Below are positions 1 to 8,560 of a stretch of DNA of 36,273 nucleotides, piece after piece (position 1 is the first letter of the stretch; each line of letters opens with the position of its first letter). The notes beneath the pieces are model-generated. The model saw only the letters and a list, made by a program, of their open reading frames with translations, had not been told where the DNA came from and ran no database searches. The translations under genes were made by a program, and so were the position numbers. The DNA comes from a bacterium (GTDB taxonomy: Bacteria; Krumholzibacteriota; Krumholzibacteriia; LZORAL124-64-63). The DNA lies in contig JAAEOA010000340.1 of assembly GCA_024223715.1 (NCBI GenBank), positions 1 through 36,273 of the forward strand. The letters are read 5' to 3'.

Positions 1-92
1 AACAGCTTGAATGCTTTGCTCTGGCCTAATTATTGCTCGAAAAAATAGCATAATCCGATACTTTTTTCACCCAAAAAACCCCAGCAACCCCA

Positions 93-287
93 GCCACACC
101 AACACACCAACTCACCAACTCGCCAACCAAGCCTGCCACACCAACACACCAACTCACCAACTCGCCAACACACCAACTCACCAACTCACCAACACACCAA
201 CCAACCAACCAACCAACCAACCAACCAACCAACCAACCAACCACCAACCAACCAGCCACCAACCAACCAGCCACCAACCAACCAGCC
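93..287. repeat. C/A-only tandem simple repeats
   Basis: This stretch has almost no G or T on the + strand. A 35-bp block at 93-127 recurs exactly at 135-169. It is followed by CACCAACT-type units, then eleven perfect CCAA copies at 197-240, then three perfect copies of a 15-bp unit at 241-285 (CCACCAACCAACCAG). The open frames running through it on both strands are repetitive translations (HQPTS or GWLVA units) with no start signals, so I treat it as non-coding. On the - strand it reads as repeated GGTTGG, which could form two-layer G-quadruplexes. The rest of 1-342 holds no gene that I can support. Confidence 0.9.
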
Positions 288-293
288 ACTCCC

Positions 294-328
294 CAAAAAA
301 CCCGGTGGCCTTCCCATAAGACCACCGG
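294..328 (-). terminator. Rho-independent terminator after arsM
   Basis: Read on the - strand, CCGGTGG pairs with CCACCGG around a short loop and is followed at once by a T run. It lies 15 bases beyond the arsM stop codon, so it most likely ends the arsR-arsM transcript. Confidence 0.75.
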
Positions 329-342
329 CAACACAAAACCTG

Positions 343-1167
343 CTATTTCTCACCATACACAGTAACACTCAAAACCTTGACCCCACTCTCACGAAATTCT
401 GCAGCCTCTTTCTCACCAAGAATTTCATCCAAAAGACTGTCTGGCAAATTTATTTCCCGGGTCTTCAAAACCTTCACTCCGGTAAAGCCTGATGCAGAAA
501 TAGTCTCCAGATACTCATCTTTTTGCTGAGCCCCTGCCACACATCCGACATAAACAATAGCGGCCTCTTTCAAGGATTCCGGCAATTTCCCTTCCAAAAC
601 AATATCGGAAATGGAAAAGTGTCCTCCTGGTTTTAAAACCCGGTGAATTTCTGCAAAAGCAGTGGCTTTGTTGGGAACCAAATTCAGGACGCAGTTGCTG
701 ACCACTACATCAACCTTATCATCAGGCAGTGGCATATCTTCAATTTCGCCAAGTATGAATTCCACATTGTCGAATCCTTGACGGCTGGCATTTTCCCGGG
801 CCTTTTCCACCATTTCCGGAGCCATGTCCAGGCCAATGAGTTCGCCTTCGGGTCCGGTTTCGGAACGGGCTACAAAAATGTCATTTCCAGCGCCACTGCC
901 CAGATCCAAAACAACATCACCCGTCTTAATGCCAGCAGTTTCTGTGGGCAAGCCACAGCCGAGTCCCAAATCAGCATCCGGCACATAGCCGGCGAGCTTG
1001 TCGTAAGGATCGGCAAAGGAAACCACATCTCCCTGGGTTCCACAGCTGATGCCATTTCCTGAACTACCTGCGGCACCACTTCCGGAACCACAACATCCTG
1101 TGGATAATTTAGCGATTTCACCGTACTTCTTCTTCACCAGTTCTTTAATTGAGTCATTCGAATTCAT
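343..1167 (-). CDS. arsM: Arsenite methyltransferase ArsM
   Basis: A SAM-dependent cytoplasmic enzyme that methylates trivalent arsenic to methylated and volatile species. The 274-residue product has the Rossmann SAM-binding motif VLDLGSGAGND (about residues 87-96) and three cysteines at C71 (GLGCG), C159 (SNCVLN) and C209 (YVGCVAG), matching the three conserved As(III)-binding cysteines of the ArsM family. A Cys/Gly/Ser-rich N-terminus with C25-C26 and C42 may add metal-binding sites. I choose the ATG at 1167 because an AGGAG lies 6-7 bases upstream; an upstream in-frame ATG at 1188 lacks this. The start overlaps the end of arsR by 14 bases, so the two genes are translationally coupled. No arsenite efflux pump or arsenate reductase gene is visible nearby. 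Confidence 0.93.
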   Translation of the reverse strand: MNSNDSIKELVKKKYGEIAKLSTGCCGSGSGAAGSSGNGISCGTQGDVVSFADPYDKLAGYVPDADLGLGCGLPTETAGIKTGDVVLDLGSGAGNDIFVARSETGPEGELIGLDMAPEMVEKARENASRQGFDNVEFILGEIEDMPLPDDKVDVVVSNCVLNLVPNKATAFAEIHRVLKPGGHFSISDIVLEGKLPESLKEAAIVYVGCVAGAQQKDEYLETISASGFTGVKVLKTREINLPDSLLDEILGEKEAAEFRESGVKVLSVTVYGEK

Positions 1168-1540
1168 GAGTTTCTCCTTTGATACCACAACAATTTATCT
1201 TCGCAAAAAGTCCCATAAACACAGTTTGGGCTTTGGCGAGAGTTTTATTGTTGAGGCAATAACAAGTTCTTGGGCCGTCAATTTCACCAGTAACCAGCTC
1301 CACCCGTTTCAATTCCTTCAAATGCTGTGAAACCGTTGATTGCGAAAATGGCAATACTTCCACGATGTCACCACAAATGCAGCTTTGGCGCTCGGCCAGA
1401 ATCTGCAGAATCCGCAAGCGACCAGGATGAGAAAGGGCTTTGGCCAAATTGGCCAGCAAAATGAGATCGGCGTTAAAGTCCGGTTTGGCTTCGGCTGAAG
1501 CCGTGGGTTGCCCCATCAACCTGGATGATTTCTCTGACAT
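1154..1540 (-). CDS. arsR: ArsR/SmtB-family metalloregulator
   Basis: A 128-residue winged-helix repressor that should release DNA on binding As(III) or Sb(III). The helix-turn-helix is at about residues 56-83 (DIVEVLPFSQSTVSQHLKEL). C54 and C56 (CIC) lie at the start of the recognition region, in the position of the ArsR ELCVCDL inducer motif. Additional cysteine pairs occur at C93/C95 and C117/C118. A GGTGG lies 5 bases before the ATG. It is first in the operon with arsM, which points to autoregulated arsenic methylation. The exact inducer, As versus Sb or another thiophilic metal, cannot be read from sequence alone. Confidence 0.92.
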   Translation of the reverse strand: MSEKSSRLMGQPTASAEAKPDFNADLILLANLAKALSHPGRLRILQILAERQSCICGDIVEVLPFSQSTVSQHLKELKRVELVTGEIDGPRTCYCLNNKTLAKAQTVFMGLFAKINCCGIKGETHEFE

Positions 1541-1626
1541 TGTTCCACCATTCTTTGGTCACTGACTTTTAGATCAGATGGGTTCAGTGATCCGGACTGT
1601 TTTCATTCTCTACTATGCGACAAGCT

Positions 1627-1653
1627 TTATCGTCTATCGCAAATTAACGATAA
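1627..1653. promoter_or_regulatory. Possible ArsR operator
   Basis: An inverted repeat TTATCGT-N13-ACGATAA lies 87 bases upstream of arsR, in the 243-bp gap shared with the divergent protease gene. Placement and symmetry suit autoregulation by ArsR. No convincing -35/-10 pair could be assigned, so this is a weak call. The rest of the 1541-1783 gap is AT-rich toward the protease start and shows nothing else recognisable. Confidence 0.3.
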
Positions 1654-1783
1654 GAACCGAAGCCCGCAAGTCTTTTTTTGATTTTTATAGAAAAAAGATG
1701 GTTTTTATGATAAAATAACAAAAAGACCAGACATTTCTCATATTTACCCGACCTTTTTGGGCGCAGCATTTATTGGAGAAGAA

Positions 1784-4700
1784 ATGGAACGCTTCGGAGT
1801 CAAATCAACAATCCTTTTGATCGCCTTCAGCCTATTGCTGTGCCCACAGCTATCTCTGGCAAAACAGCCGGCACTCCAGAAACTACCTCAGGCGGCTCCA
1901 TCAGCAACTCCCATGGATACCAAAACCACTCGCACCCGCACCACCTTCAGCCAAACCGGAGACTCCAAACGAGGAGCCAATCCTTTCCAGGATGTCGACT
2001 TCACTGACCAGACCAAACAGGCCACTGGAGAGACCCATTCCACAGAATCGGTTCAAAGCGCTGAAGTCCAAGCCAAAATTAAAGCCCTCGGCGATCCCTT
2101 TTACCTGCGCCAACTTCAATCCGAATCCAAACCAACCCAGGGCCAATCAACCTCAAGGGTTCCCATGATGGGTGCTCCCCGGGAAGCTATTTCCCCCGCC
2201 AGTAATACTCACCGAGATGCCCCGTGGACCGACGATGCTCTACTGGCTAATCCTACGAACATGAATGACGAATATGTTTCACTGGCAGAAAGCCCCTTAA
2301 CCGGCAACCTGTACGCTGTCTTCGCTGCCAAAGACTTAGGCGGCACCGACCGGGACATCCACATCGCCCACTCTACCGATCAGGGCCAAAGCTGGTCGGT
2401 CAGCGATATGCCATCCTTCAGCTCAGACGAATACCAGCCGGAAATTGCCATCGATGCCGGCGGCTACATTCACGTCACCTGGATTCGTGACGACGGATGG
2501 GTCCTGCGTTCGCGCACCAGCAGTCCCGACGATACCAGCGACTGGGCCTGGGTCCGCGGCCTGGGTACTGAAGAAACTCACGCCACACCCTCGATTGCCG
2601 TTTCCGGTGCCGGCGACTTTGCCACTGTCTTTATTGCCGCCGGTTGGCTGACTGTGAACTGGGACCTGTACCAATACGAGTGGACCATCGTTTTTATGTA
2701 CAGCACCAATGGTGGCCAAACCATCACCTACGATTATTTCAATCCTGACGGTTACCCCGACCTATGGCCCGATGTCGCCATGAACAATGGCTACGTGCAC
2801 TTTCTCAACGCCGAAGTGGACTACTACACCGGTGAAACCGAAATTCTCATAGCCAGTGACACTTACAACGGAGGCTTTGGCGACCTGGGCTACTTTACGG
2901 GTTACACCAGCAACAATACCGGTTTTCCCCAACTGACCTGCCAGGGAGAGAACGTTTATATCGTTTTCCAGGAAGACTATACCGATGGCATGACTGCAGA
3001 TGGAGACATCATCTACGTCTACAGCTGGGATGCCGGTGAATCGTTCTACGGGCCGTTTGGCATGGCTGCCGACGAATACGAAAGCGTTGGCCCTTCGATT
3101 TTTGCCCGCGATGGTGTCGTAGGTGTTCTCTGGCTCGACGCCCCACCCAATGCCGATGAATTCTGGCTGGGCAGTCGTCTGGGCAGCGGTTACGGTCACA
3201 CAGACTTCTTCGGATCTGTGGAACTGGTCAGCGATGAACCCCGGGTAGAGCCCATGTTCCATTCCTGCTTCGGAACCGCCGCTCCCGGTCGCATGCACGC
3301 CGCCTGGATCGACCGCCGCGATTATCCCACTCAAGGGCACAACGTATACGCCAGCAGCCGTCTTGTGGCCTCCAACCTTGCCCCTTTCACCCCCGCGAAC
3401 TGGGATACGTCTTTGGTTTGCAGCATGATTCGTGGCGAGCGTACCCTGGGTTTCCTGGCCGCCGGCGATACCACCTTTGTAAATTTTGCCTTCCTTAACG
3501 ACGGGCTTGCCGGCATCGAAAACAATTTTGATGTCAGTCTGGAACTGGACGGAAATCTGGTTGGCCAATGGACCGTTGAGGGCGGTCTGGACACTGGAAC
3601 CTACGTCCCCCTGGAAGATTACCCATTAATCGTAAATGAAGGCCGGCACAGCCTCACGGTCACCTTGGACACCGAGGGCGAAATCGAAGAAACGGACGAA
3701 CTGGACAACCAATGGACCACCTTCTTCACCTGGGTTGATGGCGATGCAGCCCTGCGCCTGAACCCCACCCATCTGACTCACACCATCATTCCTGAAAAAT
3801 CACGCCAAGAAGCCCTTGATTTAATAAACAACCCCCTGGTCAAACAGGAAATTCACCTTCCGGTTATTGAACCCCGACTAAGCCTGGCCATGGACCAAAG
3901 CCGGGGAAACGACCGACTGCGAGTCATGATTGTGCCCGCCGAACGCCTCAATGCGCCAGCTATGGGACAAGCCCTGACTGGTGCCAGCCGCACCACACGT
4001 CGGGAAGTCATTACCACGGCAGCTAAAAACCTGATGGACCGAAATTTTGCCCACCTGCAAACCCAGCTGAATCGTTTTGCCCTTGCAGGCAAAGGCAACG
4101 AACCGACCCCGCTGTGGCTCAATGGCAGCATTGCAATGGAATTAACCACCGATGCCATCGAAGAGCTGGCCAGCCATCCTGGCATTGGGTTGATTTGGCT
4201 GGACAACCAGAAAAGCCAGACTTTTGCCGATCATTCAAAGCCAACCACAATTCCTGCCACCCAGACGCGGGCCCCCGACTCAAGGGCCAACGCCTGGCAC
4301 ATTGGCCGCATTGGTGCGGACCAAGCCTGGGCTTCGGGACTGACCGGAGCCGGCATTGTGGTTGGTCACCTCGATACCGGAGTGGCTTACGATCACCCGG
4401 ATCTGGTCCAGCAAATGTGGGATGGCGGGACTGAATTCCCCAACCACGGCTACGACACCGTCGATGAAGACAACGACCCTTACGATGGCGATACCAGCTA
4501 CTGGCACGGCACCCACACCGCAGGCCTCATTGCAGGCGATGGCTCTGGCGGCACCACCACCGGAGCGGCCCCCGATGCTTCCCTGATGGCTTTGCGCGCC
4601 ATGCCCGGCTACATGAACGATATGATTGAAGCTTTGCAGTTTGGCCTGGACAACGGAGCTCACCTGTTCTCTCTGAGTGGTGGCTGGGCCCAGGGTTCGG

Positions 4701-5857
4701 ACAATGTGCGGGCCACCAACCGTTTCAATGCCGAACTGCTGTTGAGCATCGATGTGCCCTGGATCTGCGCTGCCGGAAATGGCGATAACGTGGGCGGGCA
4801 CTACAATGTACCAACAGACATTGCCAGCCCCGGCGATTGCCCAGGACCCTATTATCATCCCAACGGCGAACCCAGCGGTGTGGTCACAGTGGGTGCTTCT
4901 TTGTCTGACGATTCCATGTGGGCGTACAGCAGCTATGGCCCCACCGAATGGGATATGGAAAACCCAAATGGTGAAAACGACTATCACGACTATCCTTGGC
5001 CAGCCGGGCTTATTAAGCCGGACATTACTGCCCCTGGTGGCGATATCACCAGTTGCGCCGGCAGCAGTGGTTACGTCAGCTATTCCGGCACCAGCATGGC
5101 CACTCCCCTGGTTGCGGCAACATTCTGTCTGATCTGGAGCGCCGACCCCGCCCTGCTGGTTCCCCAGGTTTGCGAATTGCTTGAAACCACGGCCACAGAT
5201 TTAATTCAATCGCCATCCTCCCCTGGCCGCGACAACTATTCCGGAACCGGGTTGTTGAACATTCCCGCAGCTCTGGGCCAGCTGCCAACGGCGGAACCTG
5301 AATTCTTCTGGATCTGCAACGATGGCGACATGCCCCTGATTGTGAATCATGCCAACTGGAATGCCAACTGGCTGGATATTACCATCCCCGGCGGAGCCAT
5401 TGCTCCGGGCGATTCCATTCAAGCCATGGCCTTGTTCGAGCCCGAAGGATTGCCTGAAGGGTTGTATTTCGATACGGCAACTTTCAGCAGCAACGCCCCT
5501 GACAGCCCTCACAATTTGCCTGTCACTTTGGTTTATGGCGATGGTCTGAGCAGTGTGGATGATCCGGTACCCTCTGTGCCAACGGCTGCACTCAGTAATC
5601 ACCCCAATCCTTTCAATCCACGCACAGTATTGAAGTTCAACACTGCCATTGCCAGCCAGGTTAATCTGGGGGTCTATGATTTGCGTGGCAGGCTGGTTCG
5701 CACTTTGCTGCACCAGGTGGTTGGTGCAGGTGTTCATGAAGTTGTTTGGGATGGGCTTGATGAAGCAGGTCTGGCCGTTTCCAGTGGGCAGTATTTCGCG
5801 CGGTTGCTTAATGGAGATGCTGAACCGGTGACCCGGAAATTGTTGTTGGTCAGGTAA
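1784..5857 (+). CDS. Secreted multidomain subtilisin-like (S8) protease
   Basis: An exported serine endopeptidase of 1357 residues. The ATG at 1784 follows GGAGAAGAA; the in-frame codons before it are leaderless. Order of parts: signal peptide (1-27); Ser/Thr/Gln-rich stretch; sialidase/BNR-like beta region (about 146-519); CARDB-like domain (about 547-650, ending EIEETDELDNQW); I9-like propeptide region (about 690-809); S8 catalytic domain (about 834-1160); beta domain; C-terminal FlgD-Ig/T9SS-type domain (about 1266-1357) with HPNPFNP and VYDLRGRLVRTL. The catalytic residues are D864 (HLDTG), H908 (HGTHTAG), N999 (AAGNG) and S1104 (GTSMATP), all present. The propeptide-like part sits in the middle of the chain rather than at the N-terminus, so about 650 residues precede it. 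The protein is likely surface-anchored or secreted; its substrate is unknown. Confidence 0.92.
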   Translation: MERFGVKSTILLIAFSLLLCPQLSLAKQPALQKLPQAAPSATPMDTKTTRTRTTFSQTGDSKRGANPFQDVDFTDQTKQATGETHSTESVQSAEVQAKIKALGDPFYLRQLQSESKPTQGQSTSRVPMMGAPREAISPASNTHRDAPWTDDALLANPTNMNDEYVSLAESPLTGNLYAVFAAKDLGGTDRDIHIAHSTDQGQSWSVSDMPSFSSDEYQPEIAIDAGGYIHVTWIRDDGWVLRSRTSSPDDTSDWAWVRGLGTEETHATPSIAVSGAGDFATVFIAAGWLTVNWDLYQYEWTIVFMYSTNGGQTITYDYFNPDGYPDLWPDVAMNNGYVHFLNAEVDYYTGETEILIASDTYNGGFGDLGYFTGYTSNNTGFPQLTCQGENVYIVFQEDYTDGMTADGDIIYVYSWDAGESFYGPFGMAADEYESVGPSIFARDGVVGVLWLDAPPNADEFWLGSRLGSGYGHTDFFGSVELVSDEPRVEPMFHSCFGTAAPGRMHAAWIDRRDYPTQGHNVYASSRLVASNLAPFTPANWDTSLVCSMIRGERTLGFLAAGDTTFVNFAFLNDGLAGIENNFDVSLELDGNLVGQWTVEGGLDTGTYVPLEDYPLIVNEGRHSLTVTLDTEGEIEETDELDNQWTTFFTWVDGDAALRLNPTHLTHTIIPEKSRQEALDLINNPLVKQEIHLPVIEPRLSLAMDQSRGNDRLRVMIVPAERLNAPAMGQALTGASRTTRREVITTAAKNLMDRNFAHLQTQLNRFALAGKGNEPTPLWLNGSIAMELTTDAIEELASHPGIGLIWLDNQKSQTFADHSKPTTIPATQTRAPDSRANAWHIGRIGADQAWASGLTGAGIVVGHLDTGVAYDHPDLVQQMWDGGTEFPNHGYDTVDEDNDPYDGDTSYWHGTHTAGLIAGDGSGGTTTGAAPDASLMALRAMPGYMNDMIEALQFGLDNGAHLFSLSGGWAQGSDNVRATNRFNAELLLSIDVPWICAAGNGDNVGGHYNVPTDIASPGDCPGPYYHPNGEPSGVVTVGASLSDDSMWAYSSYGPTEWDMENPNGENDYHDYPWPAGLIKPDITAPGGDITSCAGSSGYVSYSGTSMATPLVAATFCLIWSADPALLVPQVCELLETTATDLIQSPSSPGRDNYSGTGLLNIPAALGQLPTAEPEFFWICNDGDMPLIVNHANWNANWLDITIPGGAIAPGDSIQAMALFEPEGLPEGLYFDTATFSSNAPDSPHNLPVTLVYGDGLSSVDDPVPSVPTAALSNHPNPFNPRTVLKFNTAIASQVNLGVYDLRGRLVRTLLHQVVGAGVHEVVWDGLDEAGLAVSSGQYFARLLNGDAEPVTRKLLLVR

Positions 5858-5872
5858 CGTCACCTTCAGGCA

Positions 5873-5911
5873 TGAAAAACCCCCGGGAGCAGGCACTCTC
5901 GGGGGGATTTT
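5873..5911. terminator. Bidirectional terminator between convergent genes
   Basis: A 10-bp stem (CCCCCGGGAG with CTCTCGGGGG, one G-T pair) has A-rich sequence on the left and GATTTTC on the right. It can serve both the subtilase transcript (+) and the FGE-like lipoprotein transcript (-). Confidence 0.8.
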
Positions 5912-5923
5912 CAATCCAAGCTA

Positions 5924-8353
5924 TCAGTTCCCGCTAATAACCACCCGGAAACCGACATCATAAGTGGCATTGCTGGGTCCAGCACCATGACGGGCAGCAC
6001 TGCGGCACTCCCCAACGGGACTGAAGAAATATCCACCCCGTAGCACCCGATCAAAACCATAAATGGGGCCGGGAGGATCCATTTCCCCAGGAATGGGGTC
6101 ATAGTAGTAAGTGTCCATGTATTTATCGTTGCACCATTCACGGACATTACCGTGCATATCGTAGAGTCCCCAGGCGTTGGGATCCAAAAGACCCACTTCG
6201 TGGCTCCAGCCATCACTGTTTTGGTCGTGCCAGGCCAAGTCCACCAAACCGGGAGAAATGCAAACTTCGCCCGATTCGAAAATTCCAACGTTATTTGCAA
6301 AAGCAGCACCAGAACCAGCCCGGCAGGCATATTCCCACTCTGCTTCAGTAGGTAGTCGGTAACCGGCAGCCAAACTCGGATGAGTCAACCCGCATACCCA
6401 GGTATCATGGTTATAAGCACGTTCGAACCCTCGATACAAACTCAACCAATCACAATAAGCCACCGCGCCGAACCAGGAAACTTCCTTGACCGGATGATTC
6501 GCTGCATTTGTTGTGAAAACTCCATTATTGAAGAAAATTTCCACATCTCCATCGTCCAGATCCAGCAATTCAACTGTGGAGCCATCAAGGTTGTCATTCA
6601 CACCATACTGGTTGGCAGTAACATAACCGCGATCGTATGCCCACTGAACCATGGAAACATACTCAGCGTTTGTAACCTCCGTGGATTTCATGATGAAGTC
6701 CCTGGATATTGTGGCCGGGTGAGGATATTCAAAACCAATACGACAGGCCTCAAAGAAAAAACTGCCCTGAGTGAAACTTCCACTGGAAATAGCAACTAAA
6801 TCCAGCAGTTCCTGATGACCGGCTTTGAATTCAATTCCAGCATCGCCAGTGTAATTGGCTGATTCTGGCCCAGGAGTCATGTAGCCCTCAACCCAATCCC
6901 AGACAATTGTGTAAGTTCCGGTTTCTGTAAGGGGAAAGGTAAGAGGTCCACTACCCGAGAAACCTTGAGGACCAGAAACCTGCCAACCGGCAGTTAAAGT
7001 CAGAGGATGGGGATTAACAAACAGTGAATTTGCTTGTTGTATTACATGGAGGCCTTCAAAAAGTAAACCAGTGTTAGCATCAAGACTCTGGGTTAAATCC
7101 GCAGGTTCTGTCCATCCGTCTAGGTCTTGATATTCAAGAGTATATGATCCGGCAGCAAGCCCACCAATCAACATTTCACCCATACCGACCAATGTGTCTC
7201 CCCCAGCCCCAGGCCCAATCAAATCCCATATGGTGGTACGATCGGCAGGCAGACTGCGTACAGTGATTCCTGCTTCAGCAACCAGAGTCAGAGAAATCCC
7301 ATCGGCAGAAGTTAATTCTCCGGAATCAGCTGCACCGGGAATCCAGCCGTCTTGAGCGGCGGCAACCAGAGAATAAGTTCCAGGGCGCATTCCTGTTAAA
7401 GAGGCATCTCCCCGACCAACTTGTACGGTTCCCGTGGGACCGGTCAACTCCCAGGCCAATTCAGAGGAAGCAAAAGTAGCAGTAATTTCTACCGTTCCAT
7501 CAACAGGCAAATAATTGCCAATGACCTCAAAGTTTTCATCTTCTTCGAGAAAAATGTTAATAATCCCGGCTTCAGGAGTCACAAAATTTGGCACGTCATC
7601 CCATGTAACGGTGTACTCTCCATCAAGGATGAGTTTCAGCCTAGTCAAGCCGGTTCCAGTAACAGTTTCAGAGAAATCGCCATCAGGACCAACAAGAGTC
7701 CAGGAAGCGTCTGTACCGGCACCAACAGGGCTGATGACAATCACGCTGTCGGGGTAGGAATAAAAACCATCAATAAAGTTGGCCGCTTGAGCACTGACCG
7801 AGAATCCGGTTGGACCCGGAGCTTCAAAACCATCAACACTTTCAAAACTAATAGTATACACGCCCGGTATTACATTGGTCAGCGTGGTATCATCTGAAGC
7901 TGCGAATGCCTCACCATTGAAATCTCCCGTCAGCTCCCATCCAGCAACCAAGCCCTCAGGGGAAGTCTTAATAACTACTGTTCCCGGTTGAGGCAAATAA
8001 GCACCGGTAAAAGTCAGACTGCTACCCGACTCCAGAGTCTGAGCAGTAACATTGGGCTGAGGTTCATTCCACCCGTCCAATTCAGGCCAGGAAACAGTAT
8101 AATCACCATTGGCCTGATCATTCCACCCCTGACCATTAATACCGGAAACAGCGCTCCCATCAGGCTTGGTAATAACCCAGGGAACATCAAGTTCGCTAGG
8201 ATCAGTAACCACAAAAACCGACCCACTGGCATCAGTGGGACCCGTATCTGTAATTCCGGTATCTTCATCATCATCGGAACAACCAGCCATGACCAAAACG
8301 GCCACCAGCAGGATAAAAAGTAACAGGGATCGAACGAAATGCCTATTTGGCAT
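5924..8353 (-). CDS. Repeat lipoprotein with degenerate FGE/SUMF1-like domain
   Basis: An 809-residue envelope lipoprotein: hydrophobic leader with lipobox VMAGC (C25), then an Asp-rich linker. Six beta-rich repeats of about 80 residues (about 42-515) follow, each with a W.L.GP core, a G.Y(T/S) turn and a [DE]GW/[DE]GF segment; they resemble PEGA domains. The C-terminal part (about 514-809) is an FGE-sulfatase/SUMF1 fold with GSF.QGS, RLPTEAEWEYACRAG, MHGNVREW, LRGGY and GFR motifs. Family knowledge: true formylglycine-generating enzymes carry a Cys pair near the C-terminus. Here the GGYFFSPVGECRSAAR segment keeps only the second Cys, so oxidase activity is unlikely; a binding or structural role is more plausible. 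GGAGG lies 8 bases before the ATG. No sulfatase gene is adjacent. Confidence 0.88.
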   Translation of the reverse strand: MPNRHFVRSLLLFILLVAVLVMAGCSDDDEDTGITDTGPTDASGSVFVVTDPSELDVPWVITKPDGSAVSGINGQGWNDQANGDYTVSWPELDGWNEPQPNVTAQTLESGSSLTFTGAYLPQPGTVVIKTSPEGLVAGWELTGDFNGEAFAASDDTTLTNVIPGVYTISFESVDGFEAPGPTGFSVSAQAANFIDGFYSYPDSVIVISPVGAGTDASWTLVGPDGDFSETVTGTGLTRLKLILDGEYTVTWDDVPNFVTPEAGIINIFLEEDENFEVIGNYLPVDGTVEITATFASSELAWELTGPTGTVQVGRGDASLTGMRPGTYSLVAAAQDGWIPGAADSGELTSADGISLTLVAEAGITVRSLPADRTTIWDLIGPGAGGDTLVGMGEMLIGGLAAGSYTLEYQDLDGWTEPADLTQSLDANTGLLFEGLHVIQQANSLFVNPHPLTLTAGWQVSGPQGFSGSGPLTFPLTETGTYTIVWDWVEGYMTPGPESANYTGDAGIEFKAGHQELLDLVAISSGSFTQGSFFFEACRIGFEYPHPATISRDFIMKSTEVTNAEYVSMVQWAYDRGYVTANQYGVNDNLDGSTVELLDLDDGDVEIFFNNGVFTTNAANHPVKEVSWFGAVAYCDWLSLYRGFERAYNHDTWVCGLTHPSLAAGYRLPTEAEWEYACRAGSGAAFANNVGIFESGEVCISPGLVDLAWHDQNSDGWSHEVGLLDPNAWGLYDMHGNVREWCNDKYMDTYYYDPIPGEMDPPGPIYGFDRVLRGGYFFSPVGECRSAARHGAGPSNATYDVGFRVVISGN

Positions 8354-8430
8354 TATTTTGCCTCCACATGCCCAGTAAAAAGCCAGTTAACCAACCTGCT
8401 TAAAGTACCTATTGAGGGTGAGTGAGGCAA

Positions 8431-8459
8431 GTCAATTTACTTTTTCAAGGGTCAATTTA
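8431..8459. promoter_or_regulatory. Direct repeat GTCAATTTA x2, possible operator
   Basis: GTCAATTTA occurs at 8431-8439 and again at 8451-8459, exactly 20 bp (about two helical turns) apart, in the 207-bp gap between the divergent lipoprotein and ABC operon. The spacing suits binding by a regulator to one DNA face. No regulator is identified. Confidence 0.3.
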
Positions 8460-8560
8460 GGTGGGAACTTTTCTCTAACATTGCTGTTTGGCCCCCGTTG
8501 GATTAATTTAGTCGCCGATTATCAACTTCCACCTTTTCTTTTTTTGGAGGAGCAAATCTC

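Noticed and set aside
11..334. Open frames on both strands through the CA-rich tract (HQPTS and GWLVA repeats)
   Set aside because: The translations are only the tandem repeat; no ribosome site, no domain, and all frames are open because the repeats lack stops.
2762..3568. 268-residue open frame antisense to the subtilase (and another at 4280-4987)
   Set aside because: Shadow frames over coding DNA of biased composition; no promoter or ribosome site.
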